Assembly (NCBI GenBank): GCA_049324695.1 | Contig: JBMOMJ010000054.1 | Coordinates: forward strand, 1 to 64,000 | DNA from: PMG-095 sp049324695 | GTDB taxonomy: Bacteria; Myxococcota_A; Polyangia; Polyangiales; Polyangiaceae | Direction of reading: 5' to 3' | DNA: 64,000 nucleotides | Shown here: positions 15,503-23,922 of the stretch, piece after piece | How the letters are laid out: each line of letters begins with the position of its first letter | Position numbering within the stretch: the stretch's first letter is position 1 | The notes under the pieces: model-generated | Told to the model about the DNA's origin: nothing | What the model saw: the letters and a program-made list of their open reading frames with translations, nothing else | Databases searched by the model: none | Program-made: the position numbers and the translations under genes

Positions 15503-16978
15503 TTACGAGGAGTTTCCTTGTTGGTTCCAAAGTCTCGTATACTCGAGATCGGTGTCGACTTCCGTGTAGTCCAAGTATTCGACGCGCCCGAGATACCGAT
15601 CGCGCCGCACGCCTTGGACGATGAGCATCGTGATGAGGCGGCTGCAGTCCTGAATCGTCATCTGGTAGTCTAGGGCGCGGAAGCTGATCGAGACGCGATC
15701 CGGCTCGCGCGGATCTTCAGTGATGTCGACCACGCGCACGGACTCGGTGCCGTCGTCGACGCGGCGAATCGAGTATTTGTTATCGCCCAACGCTTCGACG
15801 CGATAGTTCTCGACTCCGAAGTGCGTGCTGGAGACCGCCTTGTTGGGGCGCTTGATGTACACGTAGGTGAGGCGCTGCGGCCCCGTGAAATCGTCGCCCG
15901 CGAAAGAGAAGTCGAGCTCGGTCTCACCAATCGTCGCGGCTCGGGTGTGGCGCTTTGGCGTCTTGCCGGCTTGCTTTTGTGGCCACGCCAGCTCCGCTCG
16001 ACTGTCGCGTGGAAGGAGCGGTGCGAGCGCCGTGTTCGGTTCGGTCACGTACAGGCCATGTGGTGTGAGCGAAAATGTGAGATCGTAGTGGCTTCGATGC
16101 GTAGGGACATCGAACACGATCTTCTCGAACACGTCCGAGTTGGTCGCGACGTAGCGGCGCTCGGGGGAGCTGGGATCGTATGCCTGCGGAAGCAGTTCCA
16201 CGTCGAACGCTCGCGCCACGCTCGGGGGATCCCAAATCGCCAAGTTGCCCAGCAAGGAGAGTCGCTCCACCAGCCGTCGATACGGGTCGCCGGACAGCGG
16301 CTGCGGCCGAAAGATGCTGGCCGGCAGAAATGCTGGATCAAAACCTGGTCTCGCTGGAGGGGGCGCGGGCTTACGGCGCCCCGAGGCTGAGTAACTGATG
16401 CGCACCGCGTCGATGCATTCATGTGCTTCATCCACAGCGCCCGTGCGGGCGTGCAAGAAGAGCAAGTAGCGCGCATTGCGATAACAGTCGATGTACTCGT
16501 CCGACGCCTCCGCGACCCAGTCGTTTTCGAGCTGCGGGAGCAAGCTTAGGCAGAAGTCGTCATCGGTTAGGGACTTCGTTCTCCCTGCTTGCTGGAACTC
16601 CCAGCGCAGCGCATCTCTTTCGAGCTTGAGCTCGAAGGTCTCCGCGCGCTCGGCGTTTATTGTAACTTTTCCTCTCCAGTCGAGCTCGATCTCCTCGAAT
16701 CCCTCAACAGCGGCGATCACTATCTTGCATCCTTGCCCCCAGTCGTCACACTTGATGCGTGGGGCGTGCGCAGGGTCACTCGCGTCAACGGGCTGGGCCA
16801 AGCCAAGGGCGTGGCCCGTTGATCGCTCCTCTAGCCCGGCATATCGTTCGTGAAAGTCCAGCCAAACGTCGAAGCAAGGCTGCCCGCTTTCAGCGAACCA
16901 GCGCTTGATGTCTTCGAGTGGAACGCTGGGACGGCGTTTCAAGGTCGCCAGATATTGCTGCGCGCGTCGAGTTAGCAT
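15503..16978 (-). CDS. Putative immunity protein, SUKH-like N-terminus (copy 1, Rhs-proximal)
   Basis: A 491-residue cytosolic paralog of the 13887-15362 product, starting at ATG 16978 only 9 bp after the Rhs stop codon and therefore almost certainly co-transcribed with it. Same SUKH-like start (PLEDIKRWFAESGQPCFDVW, FHERYAGLE) and the same unrecognised C-terminal ~330 residues. Immediately behind a deaminase-tipped Rhs protein, the expected product is the cognate immunity protein; SUKH proteins are the most common immunity partners of such toxins. At 491 residues it is much longer than typical SUKH proteins (about 150), so the extra domain is unexplained. Confidence 0.7.
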   Translation of the reverse strand: MLTRRAQQYLATLKRRPSVPLEDIKRWFAESGQPCFDVWLDFHERYAGLEERSTGHALGLAQPVDASDPAHAPRIKCDDWGQGCKIVIAAVEGFEEIELDWRGKVTINAERAETFELKLERDALRWEFQQAGRTKSLTDDDFCLSLLPQLENDWVAEASDEYIDCYRNARYLLFLHARTGAVDEAHECIDAVRISYSASGRRKPAPPPARPGFDPAFLPASIFRPQPLSGDPYRRLVERLSLLGNLAIWDPPSVARAFDVELLPQAYDPSSPERRYVATNSDVFEKIVFDVPTHRSHYDLTFSLTPHGLYVTEPNTALAPLLPRDSRAELAWPQKQAGKTPKRHTRAATIGETELDFSFAGDDFTGPQRLTYVYIKRPNKAVSSTHFGVENYRVEALGDNKYSIRRVDDGTESVRVVDITEDPREPDRVSISFRALDYQMTIQDCSRLITMLIVQGVRRDRYLGRVEYLDYTEVDTDLEYTRLWNQQGNSS

Positions 16979-16987
16979 GGTGGGCGT

Positions 16988-19900
16988 CTATTCGGGGGCG
17001 GGAGGTTTCCACACTTCGGGAGGGTCGGTCACTGGTGAGGAAGGTTTTCCGTCACCCTTTGGCACGGAGGGGTTTCCGTCTTCTCCCTTAAGATGGTTCG
17101 TTCCGCTGGCTTGATCGCTGCCGTGCGTGATGTAGGAGCAGTTGGGGCAGCAAGGCATATCATCCTTCGTTTTGGTGGGGTCCGCAGGCGGTGGTCTATC
17201 AGGGTCCAGGTCGCGCGGCTGCTGCACGGTCGTCAAATCGGGTAGCGCTTCTTTTCCTTCGGGCAGCTTGTCGTCCGCCGGTCGGGTCTTGTTCTGTTCC
17301 GCCCGGTCCTGCAGCGCGCCATTGGTGCTGTGAACCTCGGCGTGGGCGCCGGGGTTGGACATCGGCTTCCCGTCCTTGGTGCGCTCGCGGGGGTTGTCGT
17401 TCAGGTGCTCGACACGCGGCGCCAGATCCGGATGCAGGTTGTCCGGCGGCTTGCCGTCGTGTTTGGCGCCCACTCGGTCCTTGGTGTCACTGGTTGCTGG
17501 ACGACGGTCGTTATGACCATGGTGGACCTCGCCCGTCTCCCGGTCCATCGTGGCCGAGATGCAGGGCCCCTGTTTCTTCCTTAGCTCCTCCTGTTGCTTG
17601 GGGTTTTCTTTACAGTTGGCCAGGTCTTCGTCCATGTGCTTTCGCCGCGCTGCCAGGAGTCGCTCACATTCCTCCTTCGCGGCTTTCTTGGTGATCTTTC
17701 CCTCCTCAGGATGGCCCTTCGGGTAACGCTCTAGATCTTTCCTCGGAGTGAGTTCCTCCTGACGCTTGGCGATGACCTTAGGATCAGTGGCTTCGCCAGT
17801 CGGTCGTTTGGAGCCGTTTTGCTTCTCCATAGGTACTTTCTGTACCTTCTTGTGAGCAAGGCCCCGCAGATCGACGAACACGACGGGGTTTGAGGCATAG
17901 GCATAAAGGTTGATGCCGCCCGCGTGACCGAGCGGATCGGGTTGTAGGTAGCGACCGAGACCCGGGTCGTAGTCGCGGAAGCGATTGTAGAAGAGCTCGG
18001 TGTGCTCGTCGTAGAAGTGACCAGCGAAGCGCAGGCGAACGTCGACCTGCGCGTCGTCGGCGATGGTTACGGCGCCATACGCATCGACGCGCGTCGCCTG
18101 CCAGACGATTTCACGGTGCTGGTTTTCGACGCGCAGGGGCATGCCGGTCGGGGCAAAGAACAAGTAGAAGGGCTTACCGCTCGCTGGGTCGGCGTCGACG
18201 CTTCCGTAGTCGAGCCACATGAACGGGCAGAGCGCGTCTTCGTTGGCGTAGACATAGACGCGCAGGGTGGCATCGGGTGCGACTTCGGCCGCGAGGCGAT
18301 CGCCGTCCCAGTAGAACTCGGTGCGCCTCCCGCCATACTCCCGCCAAAGGCGACGACTGAGGCCGTCATAGCCCGCGCGCCACACATCCGCGCAATCACT
18401 GAAGCGCACTTCGACGAGTTGTCCGAGGCTGTCGTAGCGATAGCTCACGCTGCGTCCGTCGTGTCGCTCCCTCCGGGCGAGCCGCGCGCGCTCGTCGTAT
18501 TCGAAGCGCTCGCTGTGGCTGTGTGAGACTAGGTTGCCGGGCGCGATGGCAATGTGCTGGTGGCTCGGCGTGAAGCTCAGGTTGTTCGCGTGGTCGTAGC
18601 GGTAGTGACTTTGTGACCCATCGGGGTTGTGTTGGGTAACCAAGCGGCTGTCGGCGTCGTAGTCGTACTGTGTCGGTCCTGAGCGGCTGTCGATGGCGCG
18701 CAACAGCTCGCCCGCTGCGTTGTAGACGTATCGAGTCTCCCAATGAGGAACGTCGCTGTCGTCACGCCAGCAAACGCGCCCCGCAAGCCGGTCATTCGAG
18801 TCGAACACAGTCGCCTCGTACGTGCCGTTGCCAGTTTTCTGGACTACTGTCGCTGCATCCAATAACCAAAACGCGTGCTCGGAACCATCCGGGGTCTTGA
18901 CGCGTAGCGTGCCGTTTTCTGCCGAGTAGTGAACGGCGAAGCGGTCGAACAGAGTCGTTGTTGCGAGACGGTCTTTGCGGAACGAATGCTCGACGCCCCG
19001 CCCGTCTCGAAAGTCATGCGTGCGACGGCGTCTGCGATGCTGTTGAGTGACTGCGTGCTGCGACGATGAGGCGTTGCTGAAGTTGCCGAACTGGTCGTAC
19101 TCGTAACGGTACTGGTCGCCATCGGCCAGTTTCGCCGAGGTGTGAAGGCCGAGCTCGTTGGTTTTGTACGTGACTAGGTTTTTGCCCTGACCATCCCGCT
19201 CTTCTAGGACGCTGCCGTGAGCGTCGCGAATGTACGTGACGTGCGACGCGTCGTTGATGACAATGGCGCTGACGCGCTGAGTCTTGTCGCGCACGTACTG
19301 TGCGCGATTCCCGTTTCCGTCGACAATTTGTGTAACTCGCTCGTTATGCGAGTAGCCGTACTGTGTCCGATATCCTGTGGCGCTGCGCTGGACTCCGATC
19401 TTGTTCCAAGAAGTGATGTCGTTGGCGCGCCAATTGCCCTTGATACCTTGATAGACAACGAGGTTCCCCTCCGCATCGTACTGAAAGCGCTCGACGCTCC
19501 CGTCAGCGTGGGATTGCTCGGTGATACGGCCGAGGACGTCCCGTGCCGGCGCGCGCTCTGGCGTGCCGCGCGCCGCGGCCGGGCGCGCGTCCTGCACTGA
19601 CCTGAGAACGCCTGGGCCAATCGGTGGCTGACGGAAACCTGCGCGCAACAGCGGTCGTCCATGCAGCCACTCGAGCTGAGTTTCTGGCCCGTCGTAGCCA
19701 AGCGGATTCGGAGGGTTGGGTTCTAGGTCCTCCGGCGGGGACCAGTATCCGAACGCATCTCGGCGCCCGGTATGTTTGCCGTCGACGTCGTAGAGCCACG
19801 TGTACTCAAAGCCGCCGGGCAAGCGTTGCAACACGATGCGTCCGCTCTCGTCTTGGACGTACTCGGTAACGCCGCCGTCTGGATCGATGATGTGCGAAAC

Positions 19901-21874
19901 GGTGCCGTCGGAGTAGTGTTTGAAGCACCACTCACCACCATCGGCTTCCTTAAAGATGGATCGCAGCCCTTCGTACGTTGCTTCGACGCCCCATAGACCG
20001 TCGTCGCCATGGCTCTTGATGCAACGCCCAGACTTGGGGTCGTACTGCCAGTGAAAGCTGTAGCCGCGACGGTCCGTATCCTGAACCAAGCGGCGTGCCG
20101 CATCGAAGCGAGAGCGCGCAACAGCGCCCATAGCGTCGTGCCACTCGACGATGCAGCCGTCTAGATAGACATAGCGTGAAATGGTTTGCGACTGTTGGCC
20201 GCGCGGCCCCCGCTGGACTTGCTCGATGCAGCCATGGGACCCGTAGGTCAGGTGTGTATCAATTGCGAGACCGGGCGAGAACTCCGTGAGAGCTCGCAGT
20301 CGCCCGCTTGCATCGTAGAAGAGCGCGATGTCGAGCTTCTCGCGCCTATAGCGAACGAGTCGAGCGCTCGGTGGACTTGTTTGAGGGATGACCTCGAAGT
20401 CCAGAATCTCGTCGCGATCGGAAGCGAGCTCGAAGTGTTGACCGTCACCCTTCAGGCGAAAGCCTGAGTTCGTAACGAAGGTTCCGTCTGCCCGTCGCTC
20501 CAGCGCCACGACCTCATTGTCGTGGCTCTCGTAGATTGCGCGTCTGCGCAGGAGGGTGAGGGTGCGCTGATAGAAGTGACGATAGCCGTAACCGAGCGGC
20601 CCATTCTGCGTATTCCAACCGCTGCGGTAATGCCGCTCCCAAACGAACGCGCTTTCGCTCGCGTGGTAGTCGAGGAAGTCGTTGTAGACCTCACCAGTAA
20701 AAGTATTGATGGGTTCGCCGGGGTCGTTGCAATACCCGACCTTGTTCAGCAGCTTCCCAAACCCCTTACTCTTCGCGATCGCCTTCCCCAAACACTTCAA
20801 CCCATGCATCAACGCATCGAGCGGATTGGGCAGGTTGGGGCAAGGGAAACCACCAATGAGAACGTTCGGTGCGCCCATCATCAGAGCGCCCATCGCTGGC
20901 GGGATGCCGGGATCTTTTCCGAGCAGCGCGCTCATCGCGGCGGCGGCGAGGTCGGCTGCGATTTGAGCGACGGCGCCCATGACAGGGCCGCCTCCAACGG
21001 CGTCTGCGATGACGCCGACTGCGCCGACGGCTGCGCTGAAGAGGGCGGCGCCGCGGCTGACGGCGAGGGCGGCGCTGGCGGGGTTGCAGTGGCGCGTCAT
21101 GTCGGTCATGCGCGCGGCACGGTTGCCTGCGATGAAGGTGTTGCTGGAGCCGAGGAAGACGTCGAAGGCGGGCGCGAGGCTGCCGCAGGTGACGGCCAAG
21201 CCGAGATCGCCGCAGCGACCGGCGGGCATGCCGCCGATGAGGACGCCGACGCCGCCGGCGAGCATGAGTGTGCCGATGCTCGGCAGTGGCACTGGGGGCG
21301 CGGGCGGAATGAGGCTCGGCGGATGCGTGTGCGCGTGGGGCATGCCGATGTGCGGCACGGTCAAGTACGCGGCGGGGAAGGCCGGCATCATGGCGGCGAT
21401 GCCAGCAGTGGCCATCGCGAAGCCGGTGTTCATCAGCTCCATGCCGACGTTCTGCACGCCCATGACGGCGCCGATGGCTTGATTGACGACGCCGATGGCG
21501 CCTTGTTCGGGTGGAGGCGCGTTGTGAAATGGAGCGAGGGCGTTGTTGAAGACGTCGCCCATCGCGTCGAGTTTGGCGTTGCCGCTGTCTGGGATTTCGA
21601 GGGACTTGAGTTGATTGGCTAGGCGTGCGCGACCGCGACCGATCGCTCCGCTGATTCCGCCGCCTTCGCTCGAACCGCCGCCTGCTCCGTTGCCGCCTGC
21701 ACCGCCGCCAGCACCGCCTCCGCTCGAGCCGCCGCCACCGCCGCCTGCTCCGCCGCCAGCGCCCGCGCCACCACCGGCTCCTGCGCCGCCGCCTGCAGCG
21801 CCGCCAGAACCAGCTCCGCCGCCAGCAGCACCGCCGCCTGAACCTCCGTAGCCGGACCCGGGGTTATACACCAT
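16988..21874 (-). CDS. rhs: PAAR-Rhs polymorphic toxin with YwqJ-like deaminase C-terminus
   Basis: A 1628-residue T6SS effector. Residues 1-75: Gly/Ala-rich low-complexity. About 170-345: hydrophobic segments and DUF4150/PAAR-like spike-tip sequences (GGVGVLIGGMPAGRCGD, GAPNVLIGGFPCPN). About 380-1335: Rhs/YD repeats ending in the core RFRDYDPGLGRYLQPDPLG and NPVVFVDLRG, where autoproteolysis frees the toxin. About 1340-1628: variable toxin with GPCISATMDRETGEV, GAHAEVHS near 1510 and PCCPNCSY near 1576; HAE plus CxxC is the zinc site of YwqJ-type nucleic-acid deaminases. The ATG (21874) overlaps the TPR gene by 11 bp. The following gene is the immunity candidate. Injected into neighbours on the VgrG spike (family knowledge). 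Confidence 0.88.
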   Translation of the reverse strand: MVYNPGSGYGGSGGGAAGGGAGSGGAAGGGAGAGGGAGAGGGAGGGGGGSSGGGAGGGAGGNGAGGGSSEGGGISGAIGRGRARLANQLKSLEIPDSGNAKLDAMGDVFNNALAPFHNAPPPEQGAIGVVNQAIGAVMGVQNVGMELMNTGFAMATAGIAAMMPAFPAAYLTVPHIGMPHAHTHPPSLIPPAPPVPLPSIGTLMLAGGVGVLIGGMPAGRCGDLGLAVTCGSLAPAFDVFLGSSNTFIAGNRAARMTDMTRHCNPASAALAVSRGAALFSAAVGAVGVIADAVGGGPVMGAVAQIAADLAAAAMSALLGKDPGIPPAMGALMMGAPNVLIGGFPCPNLPNPLDALMHGLKCLGKAIAKSKGFGKLLNKVGYCNDPGEPINTFTGEVYNDFLDYHASESAFVWERHYRSGWNTQNGPLGYGYRHFYQRTLTLLRRRAIYESHDNEVVALERRADGTFVTNSGFRLKGDGQHFELASDRDEILDFEVIPQTSPPSARLVRYRREKLDIALFYDASGRLRALTEFSPGLAIDTHLTYGSHGCIEQVQRGPRGQQSQTISRYVYLDGCIVEWHDAMGAVARSRFDAARRLVQDTDRRGYSFHWQYDPKSGRCIKSHGDDGLWGVEATYEGLRSIFKEADGGEWCFKHYSDGTVSHIIDPDGGVTEYVQDESGRIVLQRLPGGFEYTWLYDVDGKHTGRRDAFGYWSPPEDLEPNPPNPLGYDGPETQLEWLHGRPLLRAGFRQPPIGPGVLRSVQDARPAAARGTPERAPARDVLGRITEQSHADGSVERFQYDAEGNLVVYQGIKGNWRANDITSWNKIGVQRSATGYRTQYGYSHNERVTQIVDGNGNRAQYVRDKTQRVSAIVINDASHVTYIRDAHGSVLEERDGQGKNLVTYKTNELGLHTSAKLADGDQYRYEYDQFGNFSNASSSQHAVTQQHRRRRRTHDFRDGRGVEHSFRKDRLATTTLFDRFAVHYSAENGTLRVKTPDGSEHAFWLLDAATVVQKTGNGTYEATVFDSNDRLAGRVCWRDDSDVPHWETRYVYNAAGELLRAIDSRSGPTQYDYDADSRLVTQHNPDGSQSHYRYDHANNLSFTPSHQHIAIAPGNLVSHSHSERFEYDERARLARRERHDGRSVSYRYDSLGQLVEVRFSDCADVWRAGYDGLSRRLWREYGGRRTEFYWDGDRLAAEVAPDATLRVYVYANEDALCPFMWLDYGSVDADPASGKPFYLFFAPTGMPLRVENQHREIVWQATRVDAYGAVTIADDAQVDVRLRFAGHFYDEHTELFYNRFRDYDPGLGRYLQPDPLGHAGGINLYAYASNPVVFVDLRGLAHKKVQKVPMEKQNGSKRPTGEATDPKVIAKRQEELTPRKDLERYPKGHPEEGKITKKAAKEECERLLAARRKHMDEDLANCKENPKQQEELRKKQGPCISATMDRETGEVHHGHNDRRPATSDTKDRVGAKHDGKPPDNLHPDLAPRVEHLNDNPRERTKDGKPMSNPGAHAEVHSTNGALQDRAEQNKTRPADDKLPEGKEALPDLTTVQQPRDLDPDRPPPADPTKTKDDMPCCPNCSYITHGSDQASGTNHLKGEDGNPSVPKGDGKPSSPVTDPPEVWKPPAPE

Positions 21875-23165
21875 GCGACGCTCCCGATGAGCCGTTGGTT
21901 CCGGGCGCTGCTGCGGGTCCTGCGGCTCTCGCGATCTCGGCCGCGAACTCTGCCTTCTCTTGTTCGTAGGCGGCGGCTTCGCGTGGCCTGTTGCAGATGC
22001 GGTACATCGCGATCAGGCGGTCGAGCATGGAGTTGACGTGGTCGACGTCGGCGAATTGTTTTGCGAGGTCTTTGCCGGTGACCCAGGTCTCTTGAGCTTC
22101 AGCGACTTTGCCGAGGCGCCATTGGGCTTCGCCTTGTTTTTCGAGGGCGTCGCACTTGGTCCATGGGTTGCAGAGCTTGCCGGAGACGTCGCTCGAGTGT
22201 TTGAAGTAGCCTTCGGCTTCTTCGTTTTTGCCGAGGTCGAGTGACGTGGTGCCGGCGCTGTGGAGGCCCTGCTGGAGGGTGGTGAGGTTGGCGTCTTGCA
22301 GCGAGAGGGCGATGGAGCGCTGGAAGAACTTGAGTGCCTCGAGTGGCTGGCCCGCGTAGGCCATGGTGTCGCCCGCACCCTTCAGGCACAGGGATGCGAG
22401 CGGTTTGACGCCTTTGGCGTCGTAGTAGTTGTAGCAGGCGCCGTACTTCTCCAGCGCTTCGGCGTAGCGCTTGTAGGCGAAGTCGATGGCTGCCAATTGG
22501 AAGAAGGCGAACACGCGGTCGTCGTGAGACAGGGATTTGTCGAGCGCCGTGGCGTGCAACTCGCGCTCGGCGGTCTCGTTGCTGAAGTCGAGCTCCATCA
22601 CCAGCACGCGGTCGTTCTTGGCTTGGTAAAGCTCGGGAATGATCAGCGCGGTCGGCAGTGGGTCGCGCACGATGAAGCGGTGACGATCCATCCACGGTGG
22701 CACGGCTTCCGGCGCCAGCAGCGGGGTCACCATGGCTTTGAAGCCTTGCGGATCCTTGATTTCCGTCGGCAGGAGGCCCCACACGATTTCGTCCGGGCCT
22801 GGCAGGTGCTGTCCGCAATGCTCGATGGCGGCTTGGAGGCGACGCGCGGGGGGGCACCGGGAATCTTGCACTTCGAGCGGCCAATTCGGGAGCGGCTCGA
22901 CTTGGCGTCGCACGAGCTCGGCGTTGAGGGTTTCGAGCTGCGTGGCGAGCGCTTGCGCGATGGCGTCCATGTACTCGCCGGCGCTGGGACACGCGTTCGG
23001 GAAGAGCAGGAAGTAGTGATCTTCGTCTTCCTGACTGAAGGAGAGCAATGTGCGGTTCGGCAGAGCGACCGCCGCGTCGTCACAGCCGAGCACGAGTGTC
23101 GGGAAATCTGGTTGTTTGATGAATTCCCGAAGCGTACCCACCAGGGCGTCTGCCTGACGCTGCAT
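21864..23165 (-). CDS. TPR protein, VgrG/Rhs adaptor or chaperone candidate
   Basis: A 433-residue cytosolic protein. First ~200 residues beta-rich, with EDEDHYFLLFPNACPSAGEYMDAIAQALA. Residues ~205-400 are tetratricopeptide-like (RVFAFFQLAAIDFAYKRYAEALEKY, LCLKGAGDTMAYAGQPLEALKFF, GEAQWRLGKVAEAQETW). The C-terminus is Ala/Gly-rich. It lies between the DUF6484 gene and rhs and overlaps the rhs start, positions held by effector-loading adaptors in other VgrG loci. A chaperone role for the Rhs protein is the most economical inference; the N-terminal domain was not recognised. Confidence 0.7.
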   Translation of the reverse strand: MQRQADALVGTLREFIKQPDFPTLVLGCDDAAVALPNRTLLSFSQEDEDHYFLLFPNACPSAGEYMDAIAQALATQLETLNAELVRRQVEPLPNWPLEVQDSRCPPARRLQAAIEHCGQHLPGPDEIVWGLLPTEIKDPQGFKAMVTPLLAPEAVPPWMDRHRFIVRDPLPTALIIPELYQAKNDRVLVMELDFSNETAERELHATALDKSLSHDDRVFAFFQLAAIDFAYKRYAEALEKYGACYNYYDAKGVKPLASLCLKGAGDTMAYAGQPLEALKFFQRSIALSLQDANLTTLQQGLHSAGTTSLDLGKNEEAEGYFKHSSDVSGKLCNPWTKCDALEKQGEAQWRLGKVAEAQETWVTGKDLAKQFADVDHVNSMLDRLIAMYRICNRPREAAAYEQEKAEFAAEIARAAGPAAAPGTNGSSGASHGV

Positions 23166-23274
23166 TGTTGCCTGTTCCTCTCCCGTCTCGCCCGCTTGCT
23201 TTTGCTAGTTCAACGCTTGCTGCCGCTAATTCAAGACTTGCTACGGCTAGTTCAACGCTTGCCGCTTGCCATCA

Positions 23275-23871
23275 CTAGTTCAAACGAATCGTGCGAGCGC
23301 GGAGCACCGCGTCGCCATCCGTTCGCAAGTCGACCCCACCATGCTGAGCTCGGAGCTCAATCGTGTCGGCCGTGAGGCGCAGGGTGCGCGCTGCCTTGAG
23401 CTCTACGTTGCCTGTGCCGAGCTGAAGCTCTGGCCCATCCACGCCCTGGCGAACGGTGATCAACTGCGTGCCGTCGTGGCTCACGATGCGCACGGCCTGC
23501 CCCGGCTCGAGTCGCAGCTCGGGAGTATCCTCGGCCGCCTCGGGGACAGCGGCGGGCGAGAGGTCGCGACCGAGCGCGCCCGTCACGATCCACTGCTGAA
23601 AACCGGTTGGCAGCGTGAGCAGCACGCGGTCACCCTTGCGCAACTTGAGGTGCCGCTCCGCCTGGACCCACAACTCTACCTTCTTTTGCTCGGCGTCGAG
23701 CCAGCGCACGAAGACGCGTCCGGGCAAATGTGGGTTGTGCGTGTCGAGCACCTCGCCGACGATGCAGCCCGAGTTGGGTGTGCCTTGGCTCGCGGCAGCC
23801 GCAGCTTGGCCTTCGAGCGCGGCTTCGATGAGTTCCTGAAAGGTCTTGCCGTCCGGAGTCGTGTTCTTCAT
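23275..23871 (-). CDS. DUF6484-type gp5/baseplate-V-like spike-associated protein
   Basis: A 198-residue protein. Residues ~30-105 form an OB-fold-like stretch (SGCIVGEVLDTHNPHLPGRVFVRW … WIVTGALG) like DUF6484 and phage baseplate protein V. Residues ~115-198 are short beta repeats (VELKAARTLRLTADTIELRA) of the needle type seen at VgrG tips. It follows vgrG after 51 bp and precedes the TPR gene, so it probably helps build or cap the spike-effector complex. Its C-terminal 85 codons are duplicated at 220-474. Confidence 0.75.
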   Translation of the reverse strand: MKNTTPDGKTFQELIEAALEGQAAAAASQGTPNSGCIVGEVLDTHNPHLPGRVFVRWLDAEQKKVELWVQAERHLKLRKGDRVLLTLPTGFQQWIVTGALGRDLSPAAVPEAAEDTPELRLEPGQAVRIVSHDGTQLITVRQGVDGPELQLGTGNVELKAARTLRLTADTIELRAQHGGVDLRTDGDAVLRARTIRLN

Positions 23872-23922
23872 GGCGTGAATTCCTGCCGAGCTCCTCGCGC
23901 TTCTGCCCGGCGCACTCGTGCT

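Larger units (their letters stand above)
13804..16980. repeat. Tandem duplication, two units of about 1.56 kb
   Basis: Segments 13804-15364 and 15420-16980 are homologous over their whole length and each contains one hairpin 1 plus one complete 491-residue gene. Similarity ends two bases beyond each start codon. Between the units lie 54 bp holding hairpin 2 of element copy B. Differences are scattered substitutions, so the duplication is not brand new. Both open frames stay intact, which argues that both are under selection. Confidence 0.85.

Noticed and set aside
20522..21622. 366-codon plus-strand frame
   Set aside because: Antisense to the PAAR and low-complexity part of rhs; no protein features.
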